A stretch of 64,000 nt of DNA from contig JAIOJX010000001.1 in assembly GCA_022376925.1 (NCBI GenBank), forward strand, positions 3,319,501-3,383,500. Direction: 5' to 3'. Below the pieces are notes generated by a model. That model had not been told where the DNA came from and ran no database searches. It saw only the letters and a list, made by a program, of their open reading frames with translations. Below are positions 42,451 through 55,433 of this stretch, piece by piece; the stretch's first letter is position 1; each line of letters opens with the position of its first letter. A program made the position numbers and the translations under genes. Origin of the DNA: Tragulus kanchil (taxonomy: Eukaryota; Chordata; Mammalia; Artiodactyla; Tragulidae).

Positions 42451-45137
42451 ATAAGAGCTGTTTTATTAACAGGAAGGGATGGGGGTGCAAACTCTCCCTC
42501 CCTTCAGGCCAAGTGTCTCCAAATAAAACAGATCATCTTTTTCCCTAAAGGGGATCATGAGCGTTGAGCCTCCGCTGGGGACCAGACAAACCCAGTTCAT
42601 TGCACGCAAGTTTGTGTTGAAATCTAGAGAGCATCCAGCCCCCTCTTCCCCACAGAGTAAGTCTTCACCTCAGGCTGTCGCCCGCGTGTCCGCCTGTCTG
42701 CCCTGCCTTCAAGCTGTCTGTTTCTCTGCCTGCCCAGTCCCCTGCCCCTGGCAAGAGCTTCCAACCACTGGCCTCTCCCAGCTGTTCAGTCAGCCCGGCG
42801 CTCTGCAGAGTCCTGACTGGCTGGCTCGGACAGCTCTGACTGCTACTGGCTCCCACCTCCCTTGTACGTGGAAGTGGGAGGTGGTGGGAACCGAGGCCTG
42901 GGGTCAGCTCGCCTGGGCGGGTCTGCTCCCTCTGAGCCTGGGGCATCTTAGGCCAATTGCTTCCCCTGTTCTGAGCCTCAGTGTCCCATTCCCCTCCTCC
43001 AGGGCTGCCATCCACCTTCCCACAGTTCCGTGGTTTCAGGGAAGTGTGGTGGGGCTCTTCCAGCCTCTGTGCGCCCAGAGCAGTGCACTTTTCATCCATT
43101 TTTTATGTTGCAGTTCTGTGGCGGAGGCCATTCAGACAGCAGAGTCTCAGGCAGCTCCACACCCAAGCCCAGCGAGCCAGCCTGATTTGGGCTGCAAACC
43201 TGGATCTCCCAGGCATCTGAGAGCTTCCTCTCTACTTGCTCAGGAACTTAAGAACCTGTAAACGATTCTGCTTCCTGCTTCTGGAAGCAGCTGGTACTGA
43301 GGTCATCCCTGGAGGCCCAGGGCCCTCCCTAAGCCTGAGGGGAAAGGGAAATGAGACTCAGTTCCTTAAAAAGACAGGAAGGATAGAAAGCAAACTTCAG
43401 GGACTGTAGCTGGCCCAGAAAAGGAGGGCCACCTCACGAGCGGAGAGGGGGAAATAAGGGAGACAGGGCACACGGTCATCAGCAGGCGGCCACAGGGAGC
43501 TCCTTGCTTTCCACACGCCGGCTCCTCTCTTTCAGAATGGCTGTCTTGAACAAAACTGCCTGCCCGCCAGGCGCGGGGGTAGGGACCAGGTCCCCACCCT
43601 CACGGGGCTCCTGCTCTCAGGGGCAGGTAGAAACAGACGGGCCGAAGTCCGTGGGTCTGTGGGGCCGGGGTAGGGCGTGCTCTGTGGTGGTCCTGCCCTC
43701 CATCCCGCCGCACGCCACTCGCCTGGGGGTGTCAGGGAGCAGCTCCGGCAGCTCCGGCTGCTGAGCCTCCTGGCCGAACCCACCAGTGAGACGCTCTGGA
43801 TCCCTCCAGATCAACCCCTAAAGGTTCCTCCCGAGAGGGGCGGCTCTCTGGACAAGTCATGGGGACCTGCAACCACCTCGTTCCGCCGGCCCTCCGCCCT
43901 GCCCGGCCCCAGTGCAGTAGCTGCTGAGCCCACGGCTCCTTCTTCCTTCCTATCTCCCCGCTGGCCCGCAGACCCCTTCCACTGAAAACTGACAGTGGAT
44001 TCTGAAACCTGGAGGGCATAGGCACCTGCCTGTCAGTCCAGTCTGCCCCAGGCCCATGGAACCCTTGTCATGGGTGAGGTGGGACCTGGCCCCTGGCTCC
44101 CCAGGGATGAGGGTGCAGCAAGTGACCTTGCAGAGTCCTCAGCCTTGCCTGCCAGGTGACTCCTTCTAGGGTGCCACATCTGCTTTCGATTGTTTTCACA
44201 TTCAATGAGGGAAATGTGATGTGTACGTAAACTTCAAGACAGTCCAGGGCCAAAGCAAAGTGGCCAACGATAGTGAAGAGGCGGGAAAGGTACTGTGAAG
44301 GTGAGGACGCTGAGCGCCTCAGCGGGACAGACGGCAACAGCCTCTCTGGCCTGCAGGAAGGCACAGCGAGGAGAGCCCTGGATGAGTGCGAGAGACACTA
44401 ATTAGGGAAACTAATGACAGGGTCTTCGATCCACGAAGTAGATCCTTTTCCCAATGGCCTTACAGATCGACAATCTGAGGTCCGTGGTGGACCACGGCCT
44501 GCGCCAGTTCACTTAGCCATTCAGAGGCGGGGCTTAGATTCAAACCCAGGGGGCTGTGTCCCTGCCTTTAACTCAAGGACCCTGGGACAGAACAGGAGGA
44601 GGCCCAAGGGAGAAGATGGCCCAAGAGAGTCCTAAGAAATATCATCTAGCCCCTGACCAATTCTGCCCTTTACTCTTGCGAGACAGGGCCAGCGGGTCCT
44701 AACACGAGAGGACACGCGAGGGAGGACAGCTGCCATGCCCCTCCTGCCATGGCTCCTCATGGAACGGCCATGGGACCCTAAGCACTGTGCCTCGGTGATC
44801 CGAGGAAAATGGCAGGAAAGGGCCTGTGCACTGAAGCACTTGGCTTCTAGCAGAGGTGGCAGCTGGCCCCATGGGATGTGCGCACCGTCTGAAAGGCCAT
44901 CCTTGGCCGAGCTGGTGGCCTCATGCTTCCGCTCAACTTCTATGCAGCATTCTGGGTGTTTGGCTACTCCCTTCTCCGGAATCACTGTCTCCAGCACAAA
45001 GCCATAGTCACCTCCTTCTCAGCGTGAGACAGCAACTCTGTGAGAGCAGAGACCTTGTGGGCTTTGCGTGCCTCTCTCTGTCTCTGCTGCACTCAGTGCA
45101 TGGTCCCACTCGTGGTAGAAGCTCAGGCATGTATTCA
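42451..45137. other. Intergenic DNA, no gene recognised
   Basis: Between FATE1 and PRRG3. It includes the longest plus-strand open frame of the region (42557-43261, 234 codons), but its sequence shows no domain, no ortholog I know, and an opposing frame (42665-43099) is also open. GC-rich parts around 43560-43980 may reflect a local CpG-rich patch. Confidence 0.45.
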
Positions 45138-45345
45138 CATGTTAGTCGCTTTAGTCGTGTCCAACTCTTCTGCGACCCCATGGACTGCAGCCCGCCAGGC
45201 TCCTCTGTCCATGGAATTCTCCAGGCAAGAATACTGGAATGGGTAGCCTTTCCCTTCTCTGGGGGATCTTCCCTAGCCAGGCATTGAATCAGGGCCCCTG
45301 CACTGCAGGCAGATTCTTTACCATCTGAGCTACCTGAGAGAAGCT
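45138..45345 (-). mobile_element. Bov-tA type SINE, minus orientation
   Basis: The plus strand starts 'gttagtcgctttagtcgtgt', continues 'gcgaccccatggactgcagc' and ends 'accatctgagctacctgaga', which is the reverse complement of Bov-A body and tRNA head. Confidence 0.87.
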
Positions 45346-46012
45346 CATAATTGTTGTATAAAACCAACCTAAATGGTAAACTAATAAACCTTTAAAACCC
45401 AAGTCTCCTCCCGTGGTGTTGTGTCTCACTCGTGCTACTGACCTTTCTCAGCTCATGGAAAGTGCTGCCCTAACTCTGTCTTCCGCCTCTCACCTCCCAG
45501 ACGGTCCTCTCTTCACTCAGCTGTGGTTTACCGAAAGTGCCCCAGGCCAAGCTCACCAATGACCTCCTGACAGCTTGATCTCCATCACTCATCCTGCTTG
45601 ACTTCCTTGAAGCATACTGCATCAGTGTCCCCTCTCTTCTGCTAAAAACACTCTCCTCCCTTGCTTTCCAAGACTCTAGACTCCCGTGGCTACCCGCTGC
45701 TGGCCTGGTCTGTTGGACCCGTGCCCAGACTTCATTCAGCATTTTCCTGGTAACTCAAGGGGATCTGATACGTGCTGCTTCAGCCCAGGCCTCGCTCTTT
45801 CATTTCCCTCAGACACTCCACACCCCACACTCCACATGCTCCCCACAACCTACTCTCCTTCCAGTAGAAGCGAACCTATTCTACCTTCTAGAAGAATGGT
45901 CCCACTATCTATCCCACTGTGTGTGGCCCCAACCTGAGAGTAATGCAGAGATCCTCCCAACCCTCTTGCGATGCAGTCAGTCCCTATATATGGTTCTGTT
46001 CCCTCTGTGCTG
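45346..46012. other. Intergenic DNA, nothing recognised
   Basis: CT-rich unique-looking sequence without splice or coding signals. Confidence 0.5.
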
Positions 46013-46440
46013 GTTAATTTTACCAGTCAACTTTCCTGGACCACAGAGGGTCCAAATACTTAGCTAAACATGATTTCTGGTTGTGTCTGTGACACTGTGT
46101 CTGTCCAGATGAGGTCAACATGTGAATTGGTGAACCAGCTACTGCCCATGGCCCTCCCCAATGTAAGTAGGCATCACATAATCCATTAAGGGCCTGAATA
46201 GAACCAATAGGCAGAAGAAGGGGAAACTTTCTTGCCTCCCCGACCTTTCTGCACATCTCCCCATCTCCCTCTTTCTCTCTGCATGAGGATCTGAGCTGGT
46301 GCGCCAATCTTCCCCTGCCTTTGAACCAGAACGGCCACCACTCGCTTTCCTAGGACTCCAGCTAGCAGGGGGCGTACTGTGGGGCTTCCCAGCTCCATAA
46401 CTGCAATTGCACGAGGTGATTCCTTATGATAAACCAATGT
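46013..46440. repeat. Probable old interspersed repeat, family not assigned
   Basis: Phrases such as 'gctggttaattttaccagtc', 'ggttgtgtctgtgacactgt' and 'ggcctgaatagaaccaatag' belong to a sequence type that is widespread in mammalian genomes. I cannot name the family with certainty. Confidence 0.5.
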
Positions 46441-46505
46441 CTTTCTATATCTATCTCTATATGTAGATATACCTATATATATACATATATATATATATAT
46501 ATTCA
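46441..46505. repeat. (TA)n / (TATC)n microsatellite
   Basis: Degenerate 'tatctatctctatatg' passing into (TA)n near 46487-46502. Confidence 0.85.
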
Positions 46506-47770
46506 TATTTGTGTATGTATATCTCCTACGGGTTCTGTGTCTGGGGAGTCCAAATACAACTTCTTCCATATGTAATTCAGTGTTTCAGCAAAAATCTTGT
46601 CAGTGGTTTACTTCCATCTGTCTCCTGTCTCACCAACCTAGCCACTTCCATCATCAGGTCTTGCCTGGATGATAGCCCATCTATCTCTTTGATCCTGTTA
46701 AGCCCATGCTCCATACAGTAGGCAGAGAGATTGTTTCAAATACAAGAGGCTTATTCATGGCCTCTTGCTTCCACTATCACTGGGGGAAAGCTTACAAGTG
46801 TGGCCCAGCGGCCCTGTGTGGACTGGCTTCCCTCTACTTTTCCAATCTTCCTTTTCTGCTCACCTGACTTCCTCTATTTCCTTAAAAACATGATGGCCTT
46901 GATGTCCTTCAGGCCACTTCACATGCTGTCCCTCTGCCTGGTTTCATTGTCTTTCAATGCTCTTTGCCTGACTGACTTCAGGAAGATGTTTCTCTGGCAT
47001 ACTGCACCTCCAGCCCCCTGGCTATCTCCTAGCAGAAAGTTCTACATGTTCTGCTGGTATGTCTTATCTCATGCCTCCCCCACCAAGCTAGGGCCAGAGC
47101 TCCATACAGGCAGGGCCCTCCTGCAGTGCCATGGCCAGGGTGGAAGCAGTGAGACCCCCGGGTTGGTAGACACTGCACTCCACCATCACCCGTACATCTA
47201 TTCCCAGTCAGCCCCAGGCCTCTGGGGTGCTGGCACCCACTAGCCTGCCACTGGGCTCCTGTGATTAAATGTAACCAGCCCGATACAAATGTTACCAGTC
47301 TCTATTTTTATAGAACGTTAAGCTCAGTGAAACTTAATCCACCACACAATTTGAGCTCTTCAGAGAAATTGTTGAGAGCCACCGTTACTGGAGCTGCTAG
47401 GCTTGGGATTCATGAAAACCACCTTTGTCTATTTAAAAAAAAATCTGAGAGGGCACAGATACTTTGTCTATTCTTCAGGTTTTTGGTCCTCCCATCGCTG
47501 TCCACAGAGGGACTCTGGGAAAACCATTCTGAAGCCCACATTGCCTCTCCCAAGGCCACCTGCCCTCTGGGGACCTTTGGCAACTGTCCAAGGCCCATCC
47601 ATCTGTGGCAGGGAGGCGTCTCCTCTGGGGTGTGGTTTGAGAATAGCCAGAGTCTCAGGGAAGCCATGAGTGTGTATGATGTGCTCAGGGTTGGAAGAAG
47701 GAGAAACAAAGACTCCCCTCCGCCATGGATAGAGCAACACAGGAGGAACTTCGATTCGATCCCGTCCTCA
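46506..47770. other. Intergenic DNA, nothing recognised with confidence
   Basis: Mixed-composition DNA with several open frames (46731-47243, 47261-47779 on plus), none with a recognisable product or splice context. Old transposon remnants are likely but not identified. Confidence 0.45.
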
Positions 47771-48096
47771 AGTTGCTAGGCTGAAACCCTAACCTCCAGG
47801 ACCTTCCAATGTGATTGGACTGAGAGGTAGGATATTTCAAGAGGTCATTAAGGTTAAGTGAGGTCAATACAGTGGTCTCTGATCCAATGGGACTGGTGTC
47901 CGTACAAGAAGAGGAGATGAAGACACAGGAAGAAGACAGCCAGCCCCAAATCAAAGCAAGAAGCTTCAGAAGCAACAGACCTTGGCAAAACTTTGACCTC
48001 AGACTTCCAGCCTCTAAAACTGGGAAATGATACATTTCTGTTATTTAAGCTATCAAGTCTATGTGACTTTGTTACAGCACCCCGAGCAAATTAAGG
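47771..48096 (+). mobile_element. MaLR-type LTR (MLT1/MST-like) fragment
   Basis: Contains 'gaaaccctaacctccaggac', 'ggtcattaaggttaagtgag', 'ccaatgggactggtgtccgt', 'gacttccagcctctaaaact' and 'tttctgttatttaagctatc', ending near 'cagcaccccgagcaaattaa'. This is the order found in mammalian MaLR LTRs. It is a non-coding, non-autonomous old copy. Confidence 0.75.
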
Positions 48097-48881
48097 CAAA
48101 GAGCCTCAGTTATAACTAGAGAACAAAATCAGTCAACTCATTTTATTTAATGGACACTGAGTGTGAGCTGAGCACTGAGCTGAGTTCTGGGAAAGAAGTG
48201 GTGAGAACAAAAGTTGTACAGAATCCCTGTCCTTGTGGAATTAACGAGTTCGGCAGGAAGGGCTGGAGGGGTGCTCACCAGGGGAGACCAGCAGTCCCCT
48301 ACAGCAGCTGGGGCTGGGGCAATCTGGACAGGCTTGGGGGTCCACGATGAGGTTGACACTTCTTTTGTCAGAAGACATGATCGGATGGCATCCTCTTGGC
48401 CCTGGATTCTCTCAGACATCACAGGTTTGTTGGGAGAATCATCTCAGTTAATGGCTCTACAGGGTTTGGCAAACACTAAGTGCTCAATCAGTGCTGGTTA
48501 TGATCACTGCCAAGCACACCTCTCCACTGTCCTTCAGTGCCTTCATTCCGTGAGATCTCAAGCCAGCTGTTCTAAGGGTGCAGCTGTGGGACAGGAGGGG
48601 GCTGGGGAAAGGGGAAAGACCTCGTGTGCTAGTTTCCTTGAGTGGACTAGGCTGGGACCCTTAGCCTAGAGTACTCGTTTCTAACGAAAAGAGCCTATGT
48701 TCAGAACCTACGCTCAGAACATGACCCCGTCTGGAGTCTGCCTGAGGAGTCTTCATCTGACCACCCAGTATCTTCAGAAAGCTGGCATCCCTCCATATGC
48801 CCGCTCAGCATCGGAATGGAACCTCTCTGGCTGTCGTTCCTGGCATCAGGCCTCTGCATTCAACCCTCAAAAGGTTTTTTC
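47792..48881. repeat. Tandem duplication K, copy 1
   Basis: Repeated at 48882-49961, offset about 1090 (minus a two-base difference, 'actgagaggtagg' against 'actgaggtagg'). It starts inside the MaLR LTR. No gene is recognised. Confidence 0.88.
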
Positions 48882-49961
48882 ACCTCCAGGACCTTCCAAT
48901 GTGATTGGACTGAGGTAGGATATTTCAAGAGGTCATTAAGGTTAAGTGAGGTCAATACAGTGGTCTCTGATCCAATGGGACTGGTGTCCGTACAAGAAGA
49001 GGAGATGAAGACACAGGAAGAAGACAGCCAGCCCCAAATCAAAGCAAGAAGCTTCAGAAGCAACAGACCTTGGCAAAACTTTGACCTCAGACTTCCAGCC
49101 TCTAAAACTGGGAAATGATACATTTCTGTTATTTAAGCTATCAAGTCTATGTGACTTTGTTACAGCACCCCGAGCAAATTAAGGCAAAGAGCCTCAGTTA
49201 TAACTAGAGAACAAAATCAGTCAACTCATTTTATTTAATGGACACTGAGTGTGAGCTGAGCACTGAGCTGAGTTCTGGGAAAGAAGTGGTGAGAACAAAA
49301 GTTGTACAGAATCCCTGTCCTTGTGGAATTAACGAGTTCGGCAGGAAGGGCTGGAGGGGTGCTCACCAGGGGAGACCAGCAGTCCCCTACAGCAGCTGGG
49401 GCTGGGGCAATCTGGACAGGCTTGGGGGTCCACGATGAGGTTGACACTTCTTTTGTCAGAAGACATGATCGGATGGCATCCTCTTGGCCCTGGATTCTCT
49501 CAGACATCACAGGTTTGTTGGGAGAATCATCTCAGTTAATGGCTCTACAGGGTTTGGCAAACACTAAGTGCTCAATCAGTGCTGGTTATGATCACTGCCA
49601 AGCACACCTCTCCACTGTCCTTCAGTGCCTTCATTCCGTGAGATCTCAAGCCAGCTGTTCTAAGGGTGCAGCTGTGGGACAGGAGGGGGCTGGGGAAAGG
49701 GGAAAGACCTCGTGTGCTAGTTTCCTTGAGTGGACTAGGCTGGGACCCTTAGCCTAGAGTACTCGTTTCTAACGAAAAGAGCCTATGTTCAGAACCTACG
49801 CTCAGAACATGACCCCGTCTGGAGTCTGCCTGAGGAGTCTTCATCTGACCACCCAGTATCTTCAGAAAGCTGGCATCCCTCCATATGCCCGCTCAGCATC
49901 GGAATGGAACCTCTCTGGCTGTCGTTCCTGGCATCAGGCCTCTGCATTCAACCCTCAAAAG
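48882..49961. repeat. Tandem duplication K, copy 2
   Basis: Second copy of 47792-48881; it includes a truncated repeat of the LTR fragment at 48882-49186. Confidence 0.88.
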
Positions 49962-50599
49962 TAGGCTATGAATTTCACTTGCATGGCTCCTCCTACTAAA
50001 ATGTGGGTGACTTTCATTATAGGAGACGGGGACAGCTTTTGCCAGCAACTTCCCTTGATCCCATCTCACTGCACAAGAACAGCTGGCAGTGTTCCGGGCT
50101 AAGACTACTCCGAGGAGAGGCTTAAACGTCAGTGCCCTCTGAATGGTCCCAGACTCCTGACAGCTTCGAAATTCAGGACACTGAGCCAAGGCAAAACTTG
50201 AGAGGTATGTCCCACCTATGTAGAGCTCAGAGAAATGTCCCTCTCCCACCCCTCCCCTGGCTCTGAAACCAAGCAGATCATCTTTTCTAGTGAAGGATAC
50301 CTTGACTAGTAATCAGGGATCAGGCGACGGGAAAGCTGTTAACATGATTTGTGGCAGGCCTTACTAGCCTCCTCCCAGGGGGACGGGCTAGCAGATCATT
50401 TTACACATACAGGACAAACTCTGGGACCCAGGACTTCTCCGCTTCCTGCTTCTAAACTGGTTTGGGCTGTTTCCTTATCTATGGTCTGACTCCTGGAAAA
50501 ACAAGTTTGGCCCACAGCCCTCCATAGCCTACAGAAGTCAGAGAGTCAGCCAAGAACCAGGAAGGATGAGGACAGAACACAAGTGATTATCATTTGCTC
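49962..50599. other. Intergenic DNA downstream of PRRG3
   Basis: No exon or repeat recognised. It lies just beyond the proposed PRRG3 poly(A) signal. Confidence 0.45.
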
Positions 50600-50605
50600 T
50601 TTATT
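50600..50605 (-). terminator. PRRG3: Candidate PRRG3 poly(A) signal AATAAA
   Basis: AATAAA within an AT-rich stretch (aataataataaagagc on the minus strand), about 4.8 kb past the PRRG3 stop. The human gene also has a long 3' UTR, as far as I recall, which makes this site plausible but unproven. Confidence 0.4.
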
Positions 50606-53600
50606 ATTATTCATTATTTTCTGGTACAGAAAGAGACGAGACTTAACAGCTAAACTCAACAATTACACAGAGAGAGAGAGAGAGAGAGAGAAATCAGAAC
50701 TACGTTTGTTTGTTGCCCCAGGCTTCAGTGAAATCCTGATGTATTACTGAATGTACAGATTTGCCAGCTGACATGGGTCAACATGTAAATTACAAGCACA
50801 GTTAAAAGTGGTACAAAAATGAATCTGTTTCACAGTAATCATGTCTATAACCTCAGTTGCACATATCAGGGTGTCCATTGTCACAAAATCACAATCACAG
50901 AGTGAAAGAGCAGGTGTGTTCAGATGGGGACGCTTAAGCAGCTGTGGGATTTGGCCCCATCTTGAATATGCGTGTTAATGCTCGGGCTGGGGGCAGGCAG
51001 TGGGCATCAGTCACATAGCTCAGGACAGTGGGACAACTGTTGAGGCACTGAGTCCGAGGGGGTGTGCTGCGCTGTTTGGATAGCTTTGTCAGAGGCATTC
51101 TTGCTCAAGAGAGACTCGCCGCCCACAGCCTGCGACAGGGAAAGCTCGTGACACTTGAGACGTTGGGGGCGACCGATGGCAGCGGCCCGTCTGATAGTGA
51201 AACATCTGCTTTACAGGCTATTTAGCAAGATACACAGGTATATTACTTTAAATAGCAGTTTAGTTCACAAACTATTTTATTCATAGAGCAAATAAAGGAG
51301 GAGAATGAAAACTGCCATACCCACCACTCACACAGTACAGAAAGGACATCATTGTGCACACCAACAGCCTGACACATGAAAACGACTGAACCCCAAAGCT
51401 GAAGGCACAGTGAAGGGATCCAGCACATCATGAGCCTTTTATTGGAGAAAGGTACTCATTTGAAACTAGATCCCTCTTACACATATGAACCCAAAAACTG
51501 ATTCAAGGGGAGAGTATTGGGAATATTTCTGTGGAGGAAGAATTACAGATGCCATGCATTATCTTAAGTTGTGATTGTTTTTCAATGTTTTGACTTAGTG
51601 GGCTTGGAATTAATGAGCTTTTATCACAGTCGCAGGCAGTTTGATTACAGTACTTTTAAATTAGCTAATTATACTGATTAGCAAGAGTAGAGTTCAGGGG
51701 GAAGGGTGTGCTTTTTTCTGGCTTGGTGCAGTCCCGAGATGGCGCTGCATTCCTTGTCACACTGAAAAGCAGCCTAGGCAGCAGCTTGGCTACCCAGCTC
51801 TCCATCTCGGCCTTGAGCATGACGGCACACACAGAACACACACACACACACACACACACAGCACACGGGTGAGTAAGAGAATTTCTCTTAATAATCTCTC
51901 TCTGTCTCTCTCTCGGACAAAGGAACAATCTAGAGGCAGTGTTGTTTTTAGTTTTTCTCGTGGGATGCCATTTGGTTGTGAAGAGATCAACCCTCAGCCA
52001 GAGAAGCACCATCTGGCTTTGGCTCCTTAGCAGAAAGACGCTTTTCTACCCCATATCTATCATCCTCAGGCTAGCAGACACAGTCCAACAAATTAAGCAG
52101 GTTCCTATTTTCTGAAGCACCCTAAGGAATTCACACTAATGGCAGTGGGATTCGCAAGTAGAAGAGGAGGCCCCTGGCCTCCGGGTCAGACGGCGCAGTG
52201 TCGCATGTCTGGGCGCAATGCAGCTGTCCTGGGGCTGCACACGCCGGGCACCTGTGTTCCACTTCCGCTTGTGCTTTCACTTTGAAAACCCCCAGGCGAT
52301 GGGGCGTAGCAGGAGAGGGAAGAGACTGCGATGTTTGTTTGAAAAAGTCTTAAAAAGATTTTGGTTGAAAACACGTGAAAGTCACATTCCATGAAATTTG
52401 TTAAAGCCTTTTGTTTTGTTAAATGAAAAGTGTCTAAATAACCAGCCCCGCCTGTACCCAGAGTTAACCGTCACACATCTTTCCACCACAAATAGAAACC
52501 CAAAGGGCCCGGGAGCACGCAGATTCCCTTCAGCTGCTGACATCCACACAACAGGAGCACTGCTGGGGTGCTGCTCCAGAAAGGGGTGTGAGTGGGGGTC
52601 CCACAGCGGGGAGGGCCACAGGATGCAGCTGCTTCATCTTCTTCCAAAACCTGGCGACTCTGGAGGGCTTGCCGCAGCAGCTCGACTAGGCTTTCCTGTT
52701 GCTGGGTCCTGTCCTCAGGCTGCCTAGCCCCGGGAGGTGACATTCCCCCCTTCAGACAGGAACCCTCCTGGTACAAATATAGCTATTGTTTCAGATAAGC
52801 ATGTGAGAAAAGGCAACGTGCACACGTGGAGACACACGCACACACGTGCGCGCGCGCATCAAGTCCAAAAGCAACAAAAACGTGGCTACCGCAGATTGAG
52901 CATTGTATCAAACCAACATCCATACAAAGACAGAGTTTGAAAAGATATGTACAGGGCATTCTTAAAGCCAAATGTGCACCGTGAGTAGTTATGACCATGG
53001 TGTACTGTACAGTCTTTCTTTCTAAGATAAACTGCGAAAACCATCCCAATCACAGAACAACCCCACGTGGAAGAATACTGAGGAGCCCCTGAACTGGGGA
53101 GATCCGCACCCGCAGGGCGCAGGCTGCCCTGGGCCCCAGGCCAGGCTCCCGCACCCCTCCCACTCCCACCTTGAACCGGCTGCAAACTGTGAGCAGCTCA
53201 GCAGGAAAGGGCTTGAAAGGGGTGCAAGGGAGCAGGCACTCCTGGGTATCCTCCCTCTGGCTCGGGTCTGCGGGGCCCACACCTGGCTCTCTGCCTGGTG
53301 GGGAGGAGATGCAGAGGGAGAAGGGTCCTCTCCTGTGCTCCCCCGTCGCACGCAGGCACGGCCCCAGGAAAACGCGGGGGTGGCAGGGACCGGCCCCAGA
53401 GCCTCAGGCTGCCCCAGGTCCTCCAACGTGGCTGAAGAGGACAGACCCCAGCATCCTCATGGACAAAGCAGGGGCTTTGGGGAGAAAGAGCAGGAGTGCG
53501 GTGCTGGAGGCCCAGAGAGAGGAAAAGAGGAAGGAAGGAAAGGTGGCACGCCACCTAGTCAGCACCTCTGGCATGAGGGAGCTCTCGGGCTGGGCTGGGA

Positions 53601-55433
53601 GGGGGCGGAATGGCCCAACTGGCAGGAGACTGACTCCCCAGGTCGAGACTCAACTTCACGGCCCTACAAAGGTCTCTGCTAAAACTGGTTCTTCATAACC
53701 TGCATTTTTCTAGAAGAATCTTTCTAAGGGCAAACTGCACTGGGCTTCCCGGTGTCTCAAGCACTGCACATGCATTAGCTCCGCCAGCCTCCAGCAGGCC
53801 TGTGAGGTAGGGGAATGATGGAAAACCCCGGCCACAGGGTTGAGCTGTCCAAGCTGGTGGCCTCACATGGGGTAAGAACACAAGCCTCCTTGCTTGAAGC
53901 ACGTTCCTGGGCGAGTGTCCAGGATCGAAGGGGCCTCTAGAAGTTGTCTGTGGCCTCTGGGCAGGGCCGCAGTCAAAGAATGAGGCCCAAGGCCTGCCTT
54001 GGAGAGCTGTTGAGACAGAGAGAAGCTTGTCTTCTCAGTGGGTTTTAAACTGCTGTGGTGTCCAGTAGACCCTGGCTGTGCACTCTTTTGGGCCCCACAA
54101 AAAGTTGCTACATTTTTTAAAGCACCAGAGAGGAGAAACGGTTTGGTGCCAAGGCCAGGAGGATGAGGATGGAGGGGAGGCAGCGTGGCCACTGACGCTT
54201 ACTGAAGTGGAGAGGTGGGCGGCTACTGGGCCACAGAAAGGGCTTACTAAAACCAGACCAGCACCTGGCAGTGACAGAGTAGACCCCAGACGGGTCCTCA
54301 ACCCCAGGTCACCGGCTTCCTCATCTCCCCCACAAAGAAATTTCTAAAAAGAGACACATTCAAATTTTTTCCCTGGGTGGGCACCATCGTGAAGAAGAAA
54401 TCAGCCATCTGAAACTCATCTCAACACACTAGTCACGGAAAAGGGTCAGCAGCCTAAAAGTTCCAGGCCTGAGAGCACAATGCTGAGGAAACCAAGTTCG
54501 AGGGTTTAATCATCCTATGGGCCAACCTCACAAGGAGAAAGGCCCAGCTCTCCGCCCCAGCCTGTGCCCCAACCATTCGGGAGCCATGGGCTCTGCGGGC
54601 AGGGTCAGCAGTGTCCATTTTCCTGGAGGCGTGATAGGGCTCAGGCCACGGGGAGCCGCTTCGGTATAACTGGGACTCGTGCCTGGAGAGCCAGGGTCTG
54701 GGGGAGACCGACCACCACTGCACCAGCGCTCCCTTCCAGGTGGCACCAGCCCCGGTCTGGAGGGGCAACTGGGCTGGCCAGGCCCCGCCCTCATCCTTCA
54801 CACAGCCTGTCCTCCGCCAGGCGGCTCCAGACATTCCCTTGAACATGGCCAGGAGTGGGGGCGTCAGGGCGTCCCCCATCTAAATGACTGATCTCCCCCG
54901 AAGCCCTCTCAGTGGCTCAGGTGGTGTCATTTTGGTGTATTGGGCTTGTTATGGTATTACCGTTGCTTTTGTTCTGTCCTTGTCCTTGTCAAATGTGAGT
55001 GAAGACAGAGCACAGGGCTGGCTTCTCTCCCTCATCTCTGCGCTGAGGCTTCAGACAAACAGACCTCCGGCCAGCTGCATGGCTCCGGGGCTCGAGCCTC
55101 TGGACCCTCTGGCCACAATCAAGTGAATGGGGTGATTCCTTTGGCATAAGAGAAGTCAGTCCCTGACAGGAGGACTGGATGGCAGGGCTGTGGGGGCTTC
55201 TGGAAGAGCTGGGCTCTCTGGCCTGCCACTCTCCCCAAGGGTTTTGATGCGTGTGTGAGCCCTATCCGCCTCTACCTGTCTCTGACAACTGACTTCCTAC
55301 AGATCCACGGTTAGGAAATTATTTGGCAACGAGGAGGCTAAGGCTGTTTTGTGGTGGCACAGTCTTTAAAAAGTTAAAAGAAAACAGGAGGCGCCTGCAC
55401 AGGGCTTTCCCACGGGACAGGACACGAGTCCCG
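50606..55433 (-). other. PRRG3: Probable long PRRG3 3' untranslated region
   Basis: 4.8 kb without recognised ruminant SINEs, unlike the dense SINE content elsewhere, which fits selection against insertions in an exon. It includes a (GA)n run near 50669-50692, a (CA)n run near 51838-51860 and a CACGTGCG-type tract near 52835-52860. Opposing open frames at 53171-53698 and 53022-53426 look incidental. Confidence 0.4.
51838..51860. repeat. (CA)n microsatellite
   Basis: About eleven CA dinucleotides inside the proposed PRRG3 3' UTR. Confidence 0.9.

Noticed and set aside
42557..43261. 234-codon plus-strand open frame
   Set aside because: No recognisable domain, an opposing frame is also open, and the local DNA is GC-rich, so long chance frames are expected.
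53022..53698. Opposed open frames of 134 and 175 codons
   Set aside because: They lie in the probable PRRG3 3' UTR and have no recognisable product; base composition explains them.
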